Of a stretch of DNA of 64,000 nt, positions 18,774 through 28,587 are shown in pieces. The DNA lies in the NCBI GenBank assembly GCA_963849105.1, contig CAWKGD010000006.1:248001-312000 (forward strand), read 5' to 3'. The stretch is from CAVRXQ01 sp963849105. Its GTDB lineage: Bacteria > Actinomycetota > Acidimicrobiia > Acidimicrobiales > Bog-793. A program made the position numbers and the translations under genes. The notes under the pieces were generated by a model, which worked only from the letters and a program-made list of their open reading frames with translations, did no database searches and was not told where the DNA came from. Each line of letters begins with the position of its first letter. Position 1 is the first letter of the stretch.

Positions 18774-19919
18774 GTGACGGACGACAACGAGAGACGTCGA
18801 GGGTTCGAGACCGACGCCGTTCACGGCGCGTGGCCATCAGATCCGGCAACCGGTGCCGTCACCACTCCCGTCTACCTCACCTCGACCTTCGAGCAGGACG
18901 CTGTCGGATCCGATCGCGGCTATGAGTACGCACGAACGGATAACCCGTCGCGTCGAAGTCTCGAGTCACACCTCGCATTGTTGGAGCGGGCGTCATTCGG
19001 CGTTGCGTTCGCGAGCGGGCTCGCTGCCGAAGACGCGGTGATGCGGTTGCTCGATCCCGGCGACCGGCTCGTCATGCAGACCGACGGCTACGGCGGAACG
19101 TACCGACTCGCGACGGCCGTCCACGAAAGATCCGGCCTCGTCGTCGCCACCGGCGACGTGTCGAATCCCGAACTTCTCGAAGAACACACGAGCATGGTTT
19201 GGATCGAGACACCGACGAACCCCTTGCTTGACATCGTCGATATTGCCGCCGTCGCCGAAGCGGCGCACCAGGTTGACGCTGTCGTCGTGGTCGACAACAC
19301 GTTCGCGACCCCGTACCTCCAGCAACCCCTTTCCCTCGGCGCAGACATCGTCGTTCACTCAACGACGAAGTACCTCGGCGGACACTCCGACGTCGTCGGC
19401 GGTTTCGTCGCGACGAACGATCCGGCGATCGCCGATCGACTCCACTTCCTCCAGAACGCGGCAGGAGCCGTGCCTTCACCGTTCGACTGTTATCTGGTGC
19501 AGCGCGGTGCAAAGACTCTCGCCGTGCGCATGGACCGGCACTGTGCGAACGCCCTCGCGGTTGTCGCGATGCTGCGCGAACACCCAGCAGTCGCACGGGT
19601 CATGCACCCTTCGTTGGCCGAGCACCCCGGCCATGGCATCGCGCAGCGCCAAATGCGAGCGTTCGGCGCAATGGTGAGTTTCACCCTTCTAGCAGGGGAA
19701 AAGGCTGCGACGCAGGTGTGCGAACGGACTGAGATCTTCACGCTCGCCGAAAGTCTCGGTGCCGTTGAGAGCCTGATCGAGCACCCGGCGAGGATGACGC
19801 ACGCGAGCACCGCGGGGACATCGAACGAAGTGCCGACGGAACTCGTCCGGATCAGCGTCGGACTCGAGTCGAGCGACGACCTCGTCGAGGATCTGCGACA
19901 GGCTCTCGACAGCGTCTGA
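18774..19919 (+). CDS. Cystathionine gamma-lyase / gamma-synthase family enzyme
   Basis: PLP enzyme of the Cys/Met metabolism family, 381 residues. Conserved points are the phosphate-binding YEYARTDNPSRRSLE, GLAAEDAVMRLL, ETPTNPLLDIVDI, DNTFATPY and the PLP Lys in HSTTKYLGGHSDVVGG. Pairing with cystathionine beta-synthase in one operon suggests that it cleaves cystathionine to cysteine rather than making it, but sequence alone does not separate lyase from synthase. The GTG start is preceded by GAGGT. It probably shares a transcript with the gene upstream. Confidence 0.92.
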   Translation: MTDDNERRRGFETDAVHGAWPSDPATGAVTTPVYLTSTFEQDAVGSDRGYEYARTDNPSRRSLESHLALLERASFGVAFASGLAAEDAVMRLLDPGDRLVMQTDGYGGTYRLATAVHERSGLVVATGDVSNPELLEEHTSMVWIETPTNPLLDIVDIAAVAEAAHQVDAVVVVDNTFATPYLQQPLSLGADIVVHSTTKYLGGHSDVVGGFVATNDPAIADRLHFLQNAAGAVPSPFDCYLVQRGAKTLAVRMDRHCANALAVVAMLREHPAVARVMHPSLAEHPGHGIAQRQMRAFGAMVSFTLLAGEKAATQVCERTEIFTLAESLGAVESLIEHPARMTHASTAGTSNEVPTELVRISVGLESSDDLVEDLRQALDSV

Positions 19920-20057
19920 TCACCGCTCCCAATCTGGGCTCCGCGCGCCAGTCACGACACGCACGCTGCCACTAGGTTTCCCGCGCGGAGCCCTTGATGG
20001 AGTCACCTCGCGCCGCTCGACTTGAACGACAAGCGGCGTAAGGGAGAGACCGGAAGC

Positions 20058-20899
20058 GTGGACCCGGTGCTGGAACACCAACCTGGACAGCGCACGCGGG
20101 CCGCGGTCGTCGCGCTCGGGGTGTCCGTCCTCCTCGTCGCGCTCTCGCTGCTTGCCGGAGGTCCGCAACTTCTCGGCTCCGCAAACGCCTCGGCGCTGCG
20201 TGTCCGTCATCCCGAAAAAAAGACACCGACGTCCCACACGTTCCGAATACCCCAACCGACGCGAGCGCGCCCGCTTTCGATCCTTGTCATCGGCGATTCG
20301 CTCGGCTTGGACCTGCAATACGGTCTCTCACAGACGCTCGGTGCCGACCCGCTCTGTCATCTCATCCAGGCCGCTGTGGGCGACACCGGTTTGACGAACG
20401 CGTCGTACTACGACTGGCCGGTAAATCTGAGCCGCGAGATCGTCACCGACCACCCGAAGCTTCTCGTCGTAATGCTCGGCGGAAACGACTGGCAGGGAAT
20501 GGACACCTCGAGCGGGCCGGTGCAGCCGGGCACCGCGATTTGGGTCAAGAACTACAACGAACGCGTCGCCGAGCTGATGAGCGCGGCAACTTCGAAGGAC
20601 GTGAGCGTGCTGTGGGTCGGACTTCCGATCATGGGCGATCCGAGCTTCAGTGCTGATATGGCGATCCTGAACGCCATCTACCTCGCGCAGGCTCGCGTCC
20701 ACCGCGGAGTTTCTTCGCGCCGACATGGAAACTCTTTTCGACACCATCCGGCGCGTACGCCGAGTCCTTGGTGGTCGGCGGAAGCGTCGTTCAGGTACGC
20801 GACCCGGACGGAGTGCACATCGATCCGCCGGCGGGGACGGCGCTCCTCGGCCACTACATCGTCGAGACCGTCGATTCGAACTGGCATATCCACATTTGA
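20058..20899 (+). pseudogene. Secreted SGNH hydrolase, disrupted by two frame changes
   Basis: The protein begins with a hydrophobic export segment (AAVVALGVSVLLVALSLLAG) and then block I of the SGNH/GDSL family (SILVIGDSLGLDL) and block III (VVMLGGNDWQGM). The reading frame then fails: near 20690-20704 homology moves to the next frame (AEFLRADMETLFDT). Near 20742-20746 it moves again, to PSGAYAESLVVGGSVVQV, where block V with the catalytic Asp and His appears (DPDGVHIDPPAG), ending at a stop at 20897-20899. Each step equals one inserted base. The uninterrupted frame keeps going to 20966 but loses the catalytic Asp-His. Decay and sequence error are both possible. Confidence 0.75.
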
Positions 20900-20978
20900 A
20901 GTGACGGTGCGTCGCGCGGGCGCGCCTCCGCGGCATGCGCACCCGCTTTGCCCGCTGAGCGCGTAGCCTCGTCTGTCA

Positions 20979-22706
20979 ATGCCGGAAAGTCTCCCTCCAA
21001 CCGACGCGCCCGTGACGCCGGACTCGTCCCCCGAATTGCCTGACGAGGCCGATGCGGCGGCAAATGACGCCTCACAGCAAACCCCCAGCAGCTCGCGCGG
21101 CGGCACCGTCCGGTCGGGTCTGCACAACTACCGCGTCCGACGGCGCGCCCAAAAAGCCCGACGCAGCGTGCTGCGCCGCAGGCTGACGAGGACCGGCCTT
21201 TCGATTCTCGCCTTGATCATCGTCATCGTCGGCGCGGTGACCGGTTACGCGATCTACCGATTCTCACAGATCAACCGCATCAAGGTGCCGGGCGAGGTTC
21301 GCGGCGTCCTCCACCAACCCGAGAACATCTTGTTGATCGGGTCGACTGACCGTTGCGCGGCGACGAGCATCCCGGTGTTCAAACAGGAGTGTGCTGCGGG
21401 CGTCAACGGCATCAACAGTGACGTCGTGATGATCGTCCACATCGTGCCGAAAACGCACCAGCTCACGCTGCTCTCGATCCCGCGCGACACCTTCGTCCCG
21501 AACGCCCGCGCCGGCGGTCTCTACAACAAGATCGACGCCGGGCTTGTCGACGGACCTGGTCAGCTCATCCAAGCGATCAACCAGGACTTCGGCATCCAGA
21601 TCAATCACTTCGTCGATCTCAATTTCGGGACCTTCACGAACATCGTGAACATCCTCGGTGGCGTGAAGATGTACTTTCCCGACCGCCTCTACGACGCCGA
21701 GAACCCGCCCCTGAGCATCACCCACACCGGTTGTCAAATCTTGAAAGGAACCGAGGCGCTCGCGCTCGTGCGCTCTCGTCACCTCTATTACTTCACGAAG
21801 GGCCAGAAGATCAACTACGCAGCAATCAACAAAGCAACGCAATTGGGTTACGACTACACACCTGATTCCGGCGGTTCGTACGACGGCAGCGGTGACCTCG
21901 GGCGCATCATCCGCGTTCACGAATTTCTGCGCGTCGTGGCGAGTGCAATTCAAAAGCGGGGACTCGGCAATCCACTGACCGACAATGCGATCATCGGGTC
22001 GATCGCCCCCGACCTCACGGTCGACAGCGCGCTCGGTGACCGCGAGATGATCGACCTCGCCCTCGCGGTGAAAGACTCCGACTTCAGCAAGTCGCCGCAA
22101 TACACCTTGCCGATCGTCGTCGACGCGGTGCCGTACACCTACAAGGGTTATGGCTACGGCGACGTCATCTTCCCGTCGGCGCCACAAGACCAGGCGACCG
22201 TCGACGAATTCCTCGGCATCAAGCCGACATGGGATTCGATCAGCCCCTCGTCGATCAGCGTCTCGGTGATCGACGGGACGAATTCGCCGGCGAACACCAC
22301 TTCGGTCGCCTCGCAACTCCATGCACTTGGCTACCGGATCGTGCCGACGACGGCGTCGAACTACGTCGGGCCGGTGTCTGAGACGACGGTCGTCTACGCG
22401 AAGGGACATCTCGACCAGGCCGAGCGCGTCCTTTCGTCGCTTTCGGGTACGGCGGTGATGGCCGAGGCCCAACCCGTCGCCGGAGCGGAGATCAGCGTGA
22501 TCGCCGGGTCGGATCTCTCTGTCGATCACGTGAACACAAAAGCGCTCGTGACCGGCACAAAGCTCCCCAACGCTTCGCCGTCGGTTCCCGCTGCCCAGGG
22601 GGGTGGCGGCAGCCCGACGACAACGACGAACCCGAGCTTCTCGGCACCGACCTCCGCGACGTCGACGCTGGAGCCCTATGACCCGAGGGCGTGCCCGGCG
22701 TCGTAG
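20979..22706 (+). CDS. LytR-CpsA-Psr (LCP) family cell-wall ligase
   Basis: A 575-residue membrane protein likely to attach glycopolymers to peptidoglycan outside the cell. Order: a disordered Ser/Pro/Asp N-terminus (about 45), a basic stretch, one transmembrane helix (ILALIIVIVGAVTGYAIYRF), the LCP domain with NSDVVMIVHI, SIPRDTFV and the Arg pair in LALVRSRH, then a LytR_C domain (ISVSVIDGTNSPANTTSVAS) and a Ser/Thr/Pro tail. The ATG at 20979 is preceded by TAGCCT nine bases upstream and has no ribosome-binding site. It follows the SGNH hydrolase remnant; such pairs are common in cell-envelope clusters. Confidence 0.92.
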   Translation: MPESLPPTDAPVTPDSSPELPDEADAAANDASQQTPSSSRGGTVRSGLHNYRVRRRAQKARRSVLRRRLTRTGLSILALIIVIVGAVTGYAIYRFSQINRIKVPGEVRGVLHQPENILLIGSTDRCAATSIPVFKQECAAGVNGINSDVVMIVHIVPKTHQLTLLSIPRDTFVPNARAGGLYNKIDAGLVDGPGQLIQAINQDFGIQINHFVDLNFGTFTNIVNILGGVKMYFPDRLYDAENPPLSITHTGCQILKGTEALALVRSRHLYYFTKGQKINYAAINKATQLGYDYTPDSGGSYDGSGDLGRIIRVHEFLRVVASAIQKRGLGNPLTDNAIIGSIAPDLTVDSALGDREMIDLALAVKDSDFSKSPQYTLPIVVDAVPYTYKGYGYGDVIFPSAPQDQATVDEFLGIKPTWDSISPSSISVSVIDGTNSPANTTSVASQLHALGYRIVPTTASNYVGPVSETTVVYAKGHLDQAERVLSSLSGTAVMAEAQPVAGAEISVIAGSDLSVDHVNTKALVTGTKLPNASPSVPAAQGGGGSPTTTTNPSFSAPTSATSTLEPYDPRACPAS

Positions 22707-22806
22707 CGGCCCTCAGTGAGCGGTCCAACCCCCGTCGAAGACGAACGCGGCGCCACGCGCATCGCGCAGGTCGTCGAAAAGCGCGGAGCACACTTCGTAC
22801 GCAGTG

Positions 22807-23829
22807 TTATCTCCGACGCAGCGACGGCTCCGCAAGTGACGGGGGTGTGTAACCGCCATCGACGCGGTTCACATTCATTCCGGGTGGAACGATCGCATCG
22901 ATGCGATCAAGGACATCCGAAGACAACTTGACATCGGCTGCTTTCAGGAGCGGCTCGAGGTGGTCCATCGTCCGCGGCCCGATGATCGGTGAGGTCACCG
23001 CCCGATGGGCGAGTACGAAGCCGATCGCGAGTTCGATCAGGTTCAGTCCCGACTCGTTCGCCAACTCGACGAGGAGGTCGACGATCTCGAGCTTGTGCTG
23101 GTTCTCGGGCATCGAAAGGTCGTAGCGGCCCGGGATGCGCTCGGCGCGCCGGCTGGAGTTGTCCTTTCCGGCACCGAAGCGGCCCGACAGCCAGCCCCCG
23201 GCGAGCGGGCTCCAGGGGATCACGCCCATCCCGTAGCTCTCACAGACCGGCAGCACGTCGGCTTCGATCCCCCGCACGAGGATGGAGTACGGCGGCTGTT
23301 CGGTGAGAAAGCGCTCACTGCCACGGCGTTCCGCCGCCCACTGCGCCTCGACGATCTCGTACGCCGGGAACGTCGAGCTTCCGAAATAGCGGATCTTCCC
23401 CTGGCGAACGAGGTCGGTGAGGGCGGACAGCGTCTCGACGACGTCGACCGAGGGATCCGGTCGGTGGACCTGGTACAAGTCGATGTAGTCGGTGCCGAGA
23501 CGGTGGAGGCTCGCCTCGCACTCGGAGAGGATCCACCGCCGCGAGTTGCCGGAGCGGTTCCTCCCCTCGCCCATCTGCCCATGGACCTTCGTCGCGAGCA
23601 CGATCTGGTCGCGGGGATAGCTCGCGAGCGCCTTGCCGACGATCTCTTCGGACTCGCCTTGGGAGTACACGTCAGCGGTATCGATGAAGTTGATCCCCGC
23701 GTCGAAGGCGCGGTGGATGATCCTGATGCTGTCGTCGTGATCCGGGTTGCCCCAGCCGCCGAACATCATCGCCCCGAGGCACAATGCACTGACTTGGACC
23801 CCGGTGCAGCCGAGCGGGCGGTACTCCAT
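22807..23829 (-). CDS. Aldo/keto reductase
   Basis: A 340-residue NADPH-dependent oxidoreductase with an (alpha/beta)8 barrel. The catalytic tetrad is visible: Asp and Tyr in NFIDTADVYSQGESEE, Lys in VLATKVHGQ and His in IDLYQVHRPDPS. The cofactor-binding end includes SPIIGPRTMDHLEPLLKA. It resembles the YajO/AKR11-type reductases; the physiological substrate is unknown. It stands alone, convergent with the LCP gene and divergent from the O-methyltransferase. Confidence 0.9.
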   Translation of the reverse strand: MEYRPLGCTGVQVSALCLGAMMFGGWGNPDHDDSIRIIHRAFDAGINFIDTADVYSQGESEEIVGKALASYPRDQIVLATKVHGQMGEGRNRSGNSRRWILSECEASLHRLGTDYIDLYQVHRPDPSVDVVETLSALTDLVRQGKIRYFGSSTFPAYEIVEAQWAAERRGSERFLTEQPPYSILVRGIEADVLPVCESYGMGVIPWSPLAGGWLSGRFGAGKDNSSRRAERIPGRYDLSMPENQHKLEIVDLLVELANESGLNLIELAIGFVLAHRAVTSPIIGPRTMDHLEPLLKAADVKLSSDVLDRIDAIVPPGMNVNRVDGGYTPPSLAEPSLRRR

Positions 23830-23968
23830 CGCTGCCTCCTCAGGTTTGACGTCGAGCGTTCAGCGGGTCACGCGCGCTTGCACTCAAGGGACCCGTCGGC
23901 GATCGTACCGAGGCGACTCCAAGTGCCCGCGCGGACGGACGCGTGGCTCTGAATCGAGCGAGGTAACC

Positions 23969-24634
23969 GTGCGCGACGTTGTCACTCGCAATGAATTCAT
24001 CGATGCGACGCTGTCCGACTACTGCGCCGCCCACTTCTCCCCTCCCGACGAGGTGGCCCTCGACCTGCGCCGGGCGACGGCGTCGCTCACTGGGGACCGG
24101 GCCGGAATGTCGATCGGCGACGACCAGGCGCTGCTGGTCGAGATGCTCGCCCGATCGACACGCGCCGAGCTTGCGATCGAGATCGGGACCTTCACCGGTC
24201 GGTCGGCGCTCTCGATCACCCGAGGAATGGGACCGGGAACGCGCCTCATCTGCCTGGACGTGAACGAGGAGTGGACCTCCATCGCCCGGGAGTTCTGGGC
24301 GCGGGCGGGGGTCGCGGACCGCATCGACCTCCGCCTCGGCCCGGCGCTCGAGACGCTCGCGACCTTGGACAGCCTCGTCTTTGACCTCGCTTTCCTCGAC
24401 GCGGACAAGGTGAGCTATCCCGCGTACTACGAGGCCCTCGTCCCGCTCCTTCGCCCAGGCGGGATCCTGCTCGCCGACAACACGCTGCAGTCGGGCCGCG
24501 TCGCCGAATCCGCGGTGAACGACGAGGCCACAGTCGCGATGCGGATATTCAACGACCGCGTCGTGTCAGACGAGCGCGTGCGCTCGGTGTTACTTCCGAT
24601 CGGTGACGGCGTCACCTTCGCCGAAAAGCGCTGA
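23969..24634 (+). CDS. O-methyltransferase (caffeoyl-CoA OMT-like, family 3)
   Basis: A 221-residue SAM-dependent methyltransferase. Motif I reads LAIEIGTFTGRSALSITRGM, followed by LICLDVNEEW, and the metal-binding segment FDLAFLDADKVSYPAYYEA and GGILLADNTLQSGRV. This is the cation-dependent O-methyltransferase family; the acceptor is unknown. The GTG start at 23969 has GAGCGAGG just upstream. Its last 45 bases overlap the 3' end of the histidine kinase gene on the opposite strand. Confidence 0.9.
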   Translation: MRDVVTRNEFIDATLSDYCAAHFSPPDEVALDLRRATASLTGDRAGMSIGDDQALLVEMLARSTRAELAIEIGTFTGRSALSITRGMGPGTRLICLDVNEEWTSIAREFWARAGVADRIDLRLGPALETLATLDSLVFDLAFLDADKVSYPAYYEALVPLLRPGGILLADNTLQSGRVAESAVNDEATVAMRIFNDRVVSDERVRSVLLPIGDGVTFAEKR

Positions 24635-26176
24635 CGTCTCGCCGTTAAGTTCGTGCACGTCACTGACGGGCGCGACGACGACATCTTTCGCTTCGGGAAT
24701 CGGCGCAAGCGGGATCTCAACGACGAATGTCGCGCCCCGTCGTCCGTCGGCTTCGAGAAAGGCACGGCCTCCATGCGCGGTCGCGATCGACGCGACTATC
24801 GAGAGGCCGAGGCCCGCACCGCCACTTGCGCGAGCGCGCGAGGCGTCCGCCCGATAGAAGCGCTCGAAGATCCGCTCACGATGCGGCTCGGGAACACCGA
24901 TACCTTCGTCGTGAACGACGAGCCGCGCGCGGTCATCGGACGCTTCGACAGAAACCTCGATCGCGGTTCCTTGCGGCGTATGTTCGCTCGCATTGCGGAC
25001 GAGGTTCGAAACGACTTGTCGCAGTCGCTCCTCGTCTCCGATTACGACGACCGGTGCCGTCGCGTCGTCGAAGGCAATCCTGACTTGCGGCGCGACGATC
25101 TCGGCCTGCTCCGCCGCTTCCTTTGCGATCGCAGCAAGATCGACCGGGTGTTGCTCGAGCGGTCGTCCCTGATCCAGACGGGCGAGCAACAACAGGTCGT
25201 CGACGAGCACCCCCATCCGTGTCGCTTCGTCCTCGATCTTCCGCATCGACGACGCGAGGTCATCCGGCCGTGAGGCGGCGCCGCGTCGGAAGAGTTCTGA
25301 GTAGCCACGGATCGAAGTGATTGGCGTCCTCAGTTCATGCGAGGCATCGGCGAGGAACTGACGGAGCCGGTCCTCAGAGGCGCGTTGTTCTGCGAAGGCA
25401 CGGTCGATTTGCTGCAGCATCTCGTTCAATGACGCGCCGAGGCGGCCGACCTCAGTTTTGTCGTCCTCACGCTCGACCCGTCTGGATAGGTCACCGGTCG
25501 CGATCGCACCGGCGGTGCGTTCGATCTCTCCGAGCGGTCGCATGCCGAGCCGGACGACGAAGTACCCGACGAGCGCCAACACGGCGAGAACGATCGCGGA
25601 GACAAGGAGGTCGACGGCGGTGAGACGTGACAACGTCGCGTCAAGCGACTGAATCGGGATCGCGACGACCGCATAGCCCGGTACGTCAGGCTGGCCGAAA
25701 CTCGAGAGCGTCGCGGAGCGCACGAGCACTCGATAGTGGAACGAGGAGTCCCCCTTCGCCGACGTCGTGATGTATCGCGTGCCGCTCGCAGGTGATGGGG
25801 AGTCAACCCACGACGGCAGTACCGGAGCTGCGGAAGCGAGTTGACTCGGGTCGGTCTGTCGAAGGACCCCCGACGAGGAGACGAACGCGCCGTAGGTTCC
25901 GGCCGGGGTGGTATTGCTGAACTGGAACTGGCGGAGCGGCCCGGAATTCATCTCGTCGACGACGGTGTTGAGTGTCGTCTGCAGTTCCGAGTCGACCTGG
26001 CCGGAAAGGTAGGACTCGATCTCACCGTAGATAATGACGTCGGCGACGACGAGCCCGACCGCGGTGACAAGGACGATGCCGAGACTCAAGCGCGCCCGGA
26101 GCGACAGCCTGCCAAACGGGCGGGAGATCGCCGACCTCATCCGCCTGAACGTCTTCATCGCGACGGGAGCGCTCAC
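24590..26176 (-). CDS. Sensor histidine kinase
   Basis: A membrane sensor kinase of 528 residues. Order: first transmembrane helix (LSLGIVLVTAVGLVVADVII), an extracytoplasmic domain of about 140 residues, a second transmembrane helix (LLVSAIVLAVLALVGYFVV), HAMP, HisKA with the phospho-accepting His in DASHELRTPITSIRGY, and HATPase with N box NLVRNASEHTP, G1 DEGIGVPEP and G2 GGAGLGLSIV. The GTG at 26176 overlaps the stop of the response-regulator gene (GTGA), which favours it over the ATG at 26158. The 3' end overlaps the O-methyltransferase gene by 45 bases. Confidence 0.93.
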   Translation of the reverse strand: MSAPVAMKTFRRMRSAISRPFGRLSLRARLSLGIVLVTAVGLVVADVIIYGEIESYLSGQVDSELQTTLNTVVDEMNSGPLRQFQFSNTTPAGTYGAFVSSSGVLRQTDPSQLASAAPVLPSWVDSPSPASGTRYITTSAKGDSSFHYRVLVRSATLSSFGQPDVPGYAVVAIPIQSLDATLSRLTAVDLLVSAIVLAVLALVGYFVVRLGMRPLGEIERTAGAIATGDLSRRVEREDDKTEVGRLGASLNEMLQQIDRAFAEQRASEDRLRQFLADASHELRTPITSIRGYSELFRRGAASRPDDLASSMRKIEDEATRMGVLVDDLLLLARLDQGRPLEQHPVDLAAIAKEAAEQAEIVAPQVRIAFDDATAPVVVIGDEERLRQVVSNLVRNASEHTPQGTAIEVSVEASDDRARLVVHDEGIGVPEPHRERIFERFYRADASRARASGGAGLGLSIVASIATAHGGRAFLEADGRRGATFVVEIPLAPIPEAKDVVVAPVSDVHELNGETSALFGEGDAVTDRK

Positions 26177-26877
26177 CCGCCCTGCGGCAAACGCAGGCTG
26201 TAACCGACTCCCCTGAGCGTGTGAATGAGGGGCGGACCGAGGGTGTCGATCTTCTTGCGGAGATAGCTCACGTACGTCTCGACGACGTTCGCGTCGCCGC
26301 CGAAGTCGTACTCCCACACGTAGTCGAGGATTTGGGGCTTCGACAGCACGCGGCGCGGATTCAACAGGAAGTAGCGCAACAACTTGAACTCCGTCGGCGT
26401 CAGATCGATCGGGGTGTTGCCGCGGAAGACCTCGTGCGTCTCCTCATCGAGTTCGAGGTCGGCGAAGGACAGCCGCGCCCCACCGCTTGCGCCGTCCACC
26501 GTTCGACGCAGCACGGCTCGCACGCGCGCGACGAGTTCTTCCAGACTGAACGGCTTCGTGACGTAATCGTCGCCTCCGAGCGTGAGCCCCCGCACCTTGT
26601 CCTCGGTGGCGTCTTTCGCGGTCAGGAAGAGGATCGGCACGCGACGGCCGTCCTGTCGCAGCCGGCGGGCGATCTCGAACCCGTCGATGTCGGGGAGCAT
26701 GATGTCGAGCACGAGCAGGTCCGGCCGGACGCTCTCCACCCCGTCGAGCGCGCCGCGTCCAGTCGACGCCGTCGCGACCTCGAAGCCCTCGTAGCGGAGC
26801 GCGGTCGCGACGAGATCGGTGATGTTCATCTCGTCGTCGACGACGAGCACTCGAGCGGCGCCCGTTCCCACGCGCAC
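26173..26877 (-). CDS. OmpR/PhoB-type response regulator
   Basis: A 234-residue regulator paired with the kinase downstream. The receiver has the acidic pair in VLVVDDEMN, the phospho-acceptor Asp in LLVLDIMLPDIDG and the Lys in DDYVTKPFSLEEL. The DNA-binding domain is a winged helix (DLTPTEFKLLRYFLLNPRRV, ending YVSYLRKKID, TLRGVGYSLR). It is coupled to the kinase by a GTGA overlap. It lies 70 bases downstream of dnaB on the same strand, but probably has its own promoter. Targets are unknown. Confidence 0.94.
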   Translation of the reverse strand: MRVGTGAARVLVVDDEMNITDLVATALRYEGFEVATASTGRGALDGVESVRPDLLVLDIMLPDIDGFEIARRLRQDGRRVPILFLTAKDATEDKVRGLTLGGDDYVTKPFSLEELVARVRAVLRRTVDGASGGARLSFADLELDEETHEVFRGNTPIDLTPTEFKLLRYFLLNPRRVLSKPQILDYVWEYDFGGDANVVETYVSYLRKKIDTLGPPLIHTLRGVGYSLRLPQGG

Positions 26878-26947
26878 ATTTTCGTCCCCATTGCTGAGAG
26901 TTCGCTGTGCGGACCCTGAGATGGCTGTGGGGACCCTGCGAGGCGGG

Positions 26948-28321
26948 TCAGACCCTCGCGAGGTTGCCGAAGCGGGCGTGCTCAGGGATGAACGACAGCG
27001 TGACCTGGCCGACCGGGCCGTTGCGGTGCTTGGCGATCTGGATGTGCGCCGTGCCCTTTTCGGGGGTGTCGGGGTTGTAGACCTCGTCGCGGTTGATGAA
27101 CAGCACGACGTCGGCGTCCTGTTCGATGGCGCCCGATTCGCGCAGGTCGGCGAGAACCGGCCGCTTGTCCGACCGGGTCTCGAGCGCCCGGGAGAGCTGG
27201 CTCAACGCGACGACAGGGATCTTCAGCTCCCGGGCCAAGATCTTCAGGCCGCGACTGATCTCGGAGATCTCGACTTGTCGATTCTCAGCGTTCGAAGGAT
27301 TGCGCATCAGCTGCAGGTAGTCGACGACGACGAGACCGAGTCCCTCTCGACTGCGCATCCGTCGGGCCTTCGCGCGCATGTCCATCACCGTCGCGTTCGG
27401 GTTGTCATCGATGAAGAGCTTCGATGCACCGATTCGCCCGATCGCGTTCGAAATCTTCCGCCAGTCCGCCTCGCGCAGCTTTCCAGTTCGCAAATTCGAT
27501 TGGTCAACCTTCGCTTCCGCGCACAGCACGCGCTGCGCGATCTCGAGGTGGCCCATCTCCAAAGAAAAGAACAGCACGGGCGTCCCCTGCATCGCCGCAT
27601 GTGCGGCGAGACCGAGCGCGAACGCGGTCTTTCCCATCGAGGGACGCGCGCCGACGATGACGAGATTCGACGGCTGCAAACCCGACAGCTTCTCGTCCAA
27701 GTCGTGATATCCCGTCGGCACGCCGGTGATCGACTCCCCGCGCTCGTAGAGCGTCTCGAGTTCGTCAAGCGTCCGGCCGAGAAGGGTGTTGATCGGCTCG
27801 ATGGTGTCAGTCGCCTGGTGACGGGCGACGTCATAGACCATCTGTTCGGCGTGGTCGATCGCGTCGGCGACGTCCTCGGGGAGGCCGTAGCCGATCTCGG
27901 CGATTTCGTTCGCCACGCCGATCAAGCGCCTGAGCAGGGCATTTTCAACGACGATCCGGGCGTACCGTGGGGTGCTCGAGATCGCCGCCGTCTTCGATTG
28001 CAGAGTGGCGAGCACCGCCGCTCCACCGATCTCTTCGAGCACCCCACGGCGGCGGAGCTCCTCGGCGACGCTGACGGCGTCAGCGGGCTCGGCGCGCCCG
28101 AAGAGCGTCTCAATCGCGTCGAAGACGAGCGCGTGCGATGGCTTGTAGAAATCCGCGCGCGTGCATTTCTCGATGCCGATCGCGATCGCGTCGTGAGACA
28201 ACAGCATCGCGCCAAGCAACGATTCCTCCGCCTCGAGGTTGTGCGGCGGGACGCGCCCCGAACTCTGCGTTACAGCAGACCGACGCGGGCGTCGTACGGT
28301 CTCCTCGAGCGGCTGGAGCAT
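26948..28321 (-). CDS. dnaB: Replicative DNA helicase DnaB
   Basis: Hexameric 5'-3' helicase of the replication fork. The N-terminal DnaB domain starts VPPHNLEAEESLLGAMLLS; the RecA-like domain carries Walker A GARPSMGKTAFAL, Walker B LVVVDYLQLM and the arginine-finger region. No intein is present, unlike in M. tuberculosis. Start: the ATG at 28321 gives 457 residues; a GTG four codons upstream (28333) is an equally good alternative, and neither has a clear ribosome-binding site. It follows rplI after 266 bases, the same order as in mycobacteria. Its likely loader partner, DciA, is encoded at 52.6 kb. Confidence 0.95.
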   Translation of the reverse strand: MLQPLEETVRRPRRSAVTQSSGRVPPHNLEAEESLLGAMLLSHDAIAIGIEKCTRADFYKPSHALVFDAIETLFGRAEPADAVSVAEELRRRGVLEEIGGAAVLATLQSKTAAISSTPRYARIVVENALLRRLIGVANEIAEIGYGLPEDVADAIDHAEQMVYDVARHQATDTIEPINTLLGRTLDELETLYERGESITGVPTGYHDLDEKLSGLQPSNLVIVGARPSMGKTAFALGLAAHAAMQGTPVLFFSLEMGHLEIAQRVLCAEAKVDQSNLRTGKLREADWRKISNAIGRIGASKLFIDDNPNATVMDMRAKARRMRSREGLGLVVVDYLQLMRNPSNAENRQVEISEISRGLKILARELKIPVVALSQLSRALETRSDKRPVLADLRESGAIEQDADVVLFINRDEVYNPDTPEKGTAHIQIAKHRNGPVGQVTLSFIPEHARFGNLARV

Positions 28322-28587
28322 GGTGCCGCTCACACTGCCCGCCCCGGGTTGGGGAGCGATACCTCCGTATGTTCCGGATTGCCCTCGGGATAACCGTTCC
28401 CACCCTGTGAGTTGGCGGTGCAGAATGCATCCGGGCCTGTGAATTGCGTTCGCGCGGATTGAAAGGCGCGTGGTCGTGAGCGTTCCATCGCCGTGCAACC
28501 TAGACGACGGCTATATCGGCGGGTATACGAATCCCCTGTTCAGAGCTGTTTTCTGCGTTCCGAATTGCGATGAGCGCGCGGAATCGG

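Noticed and set aside
26948..28321. Intein in DnaB
   Set aside because: The helicase domains are continuous; no insertion is present.
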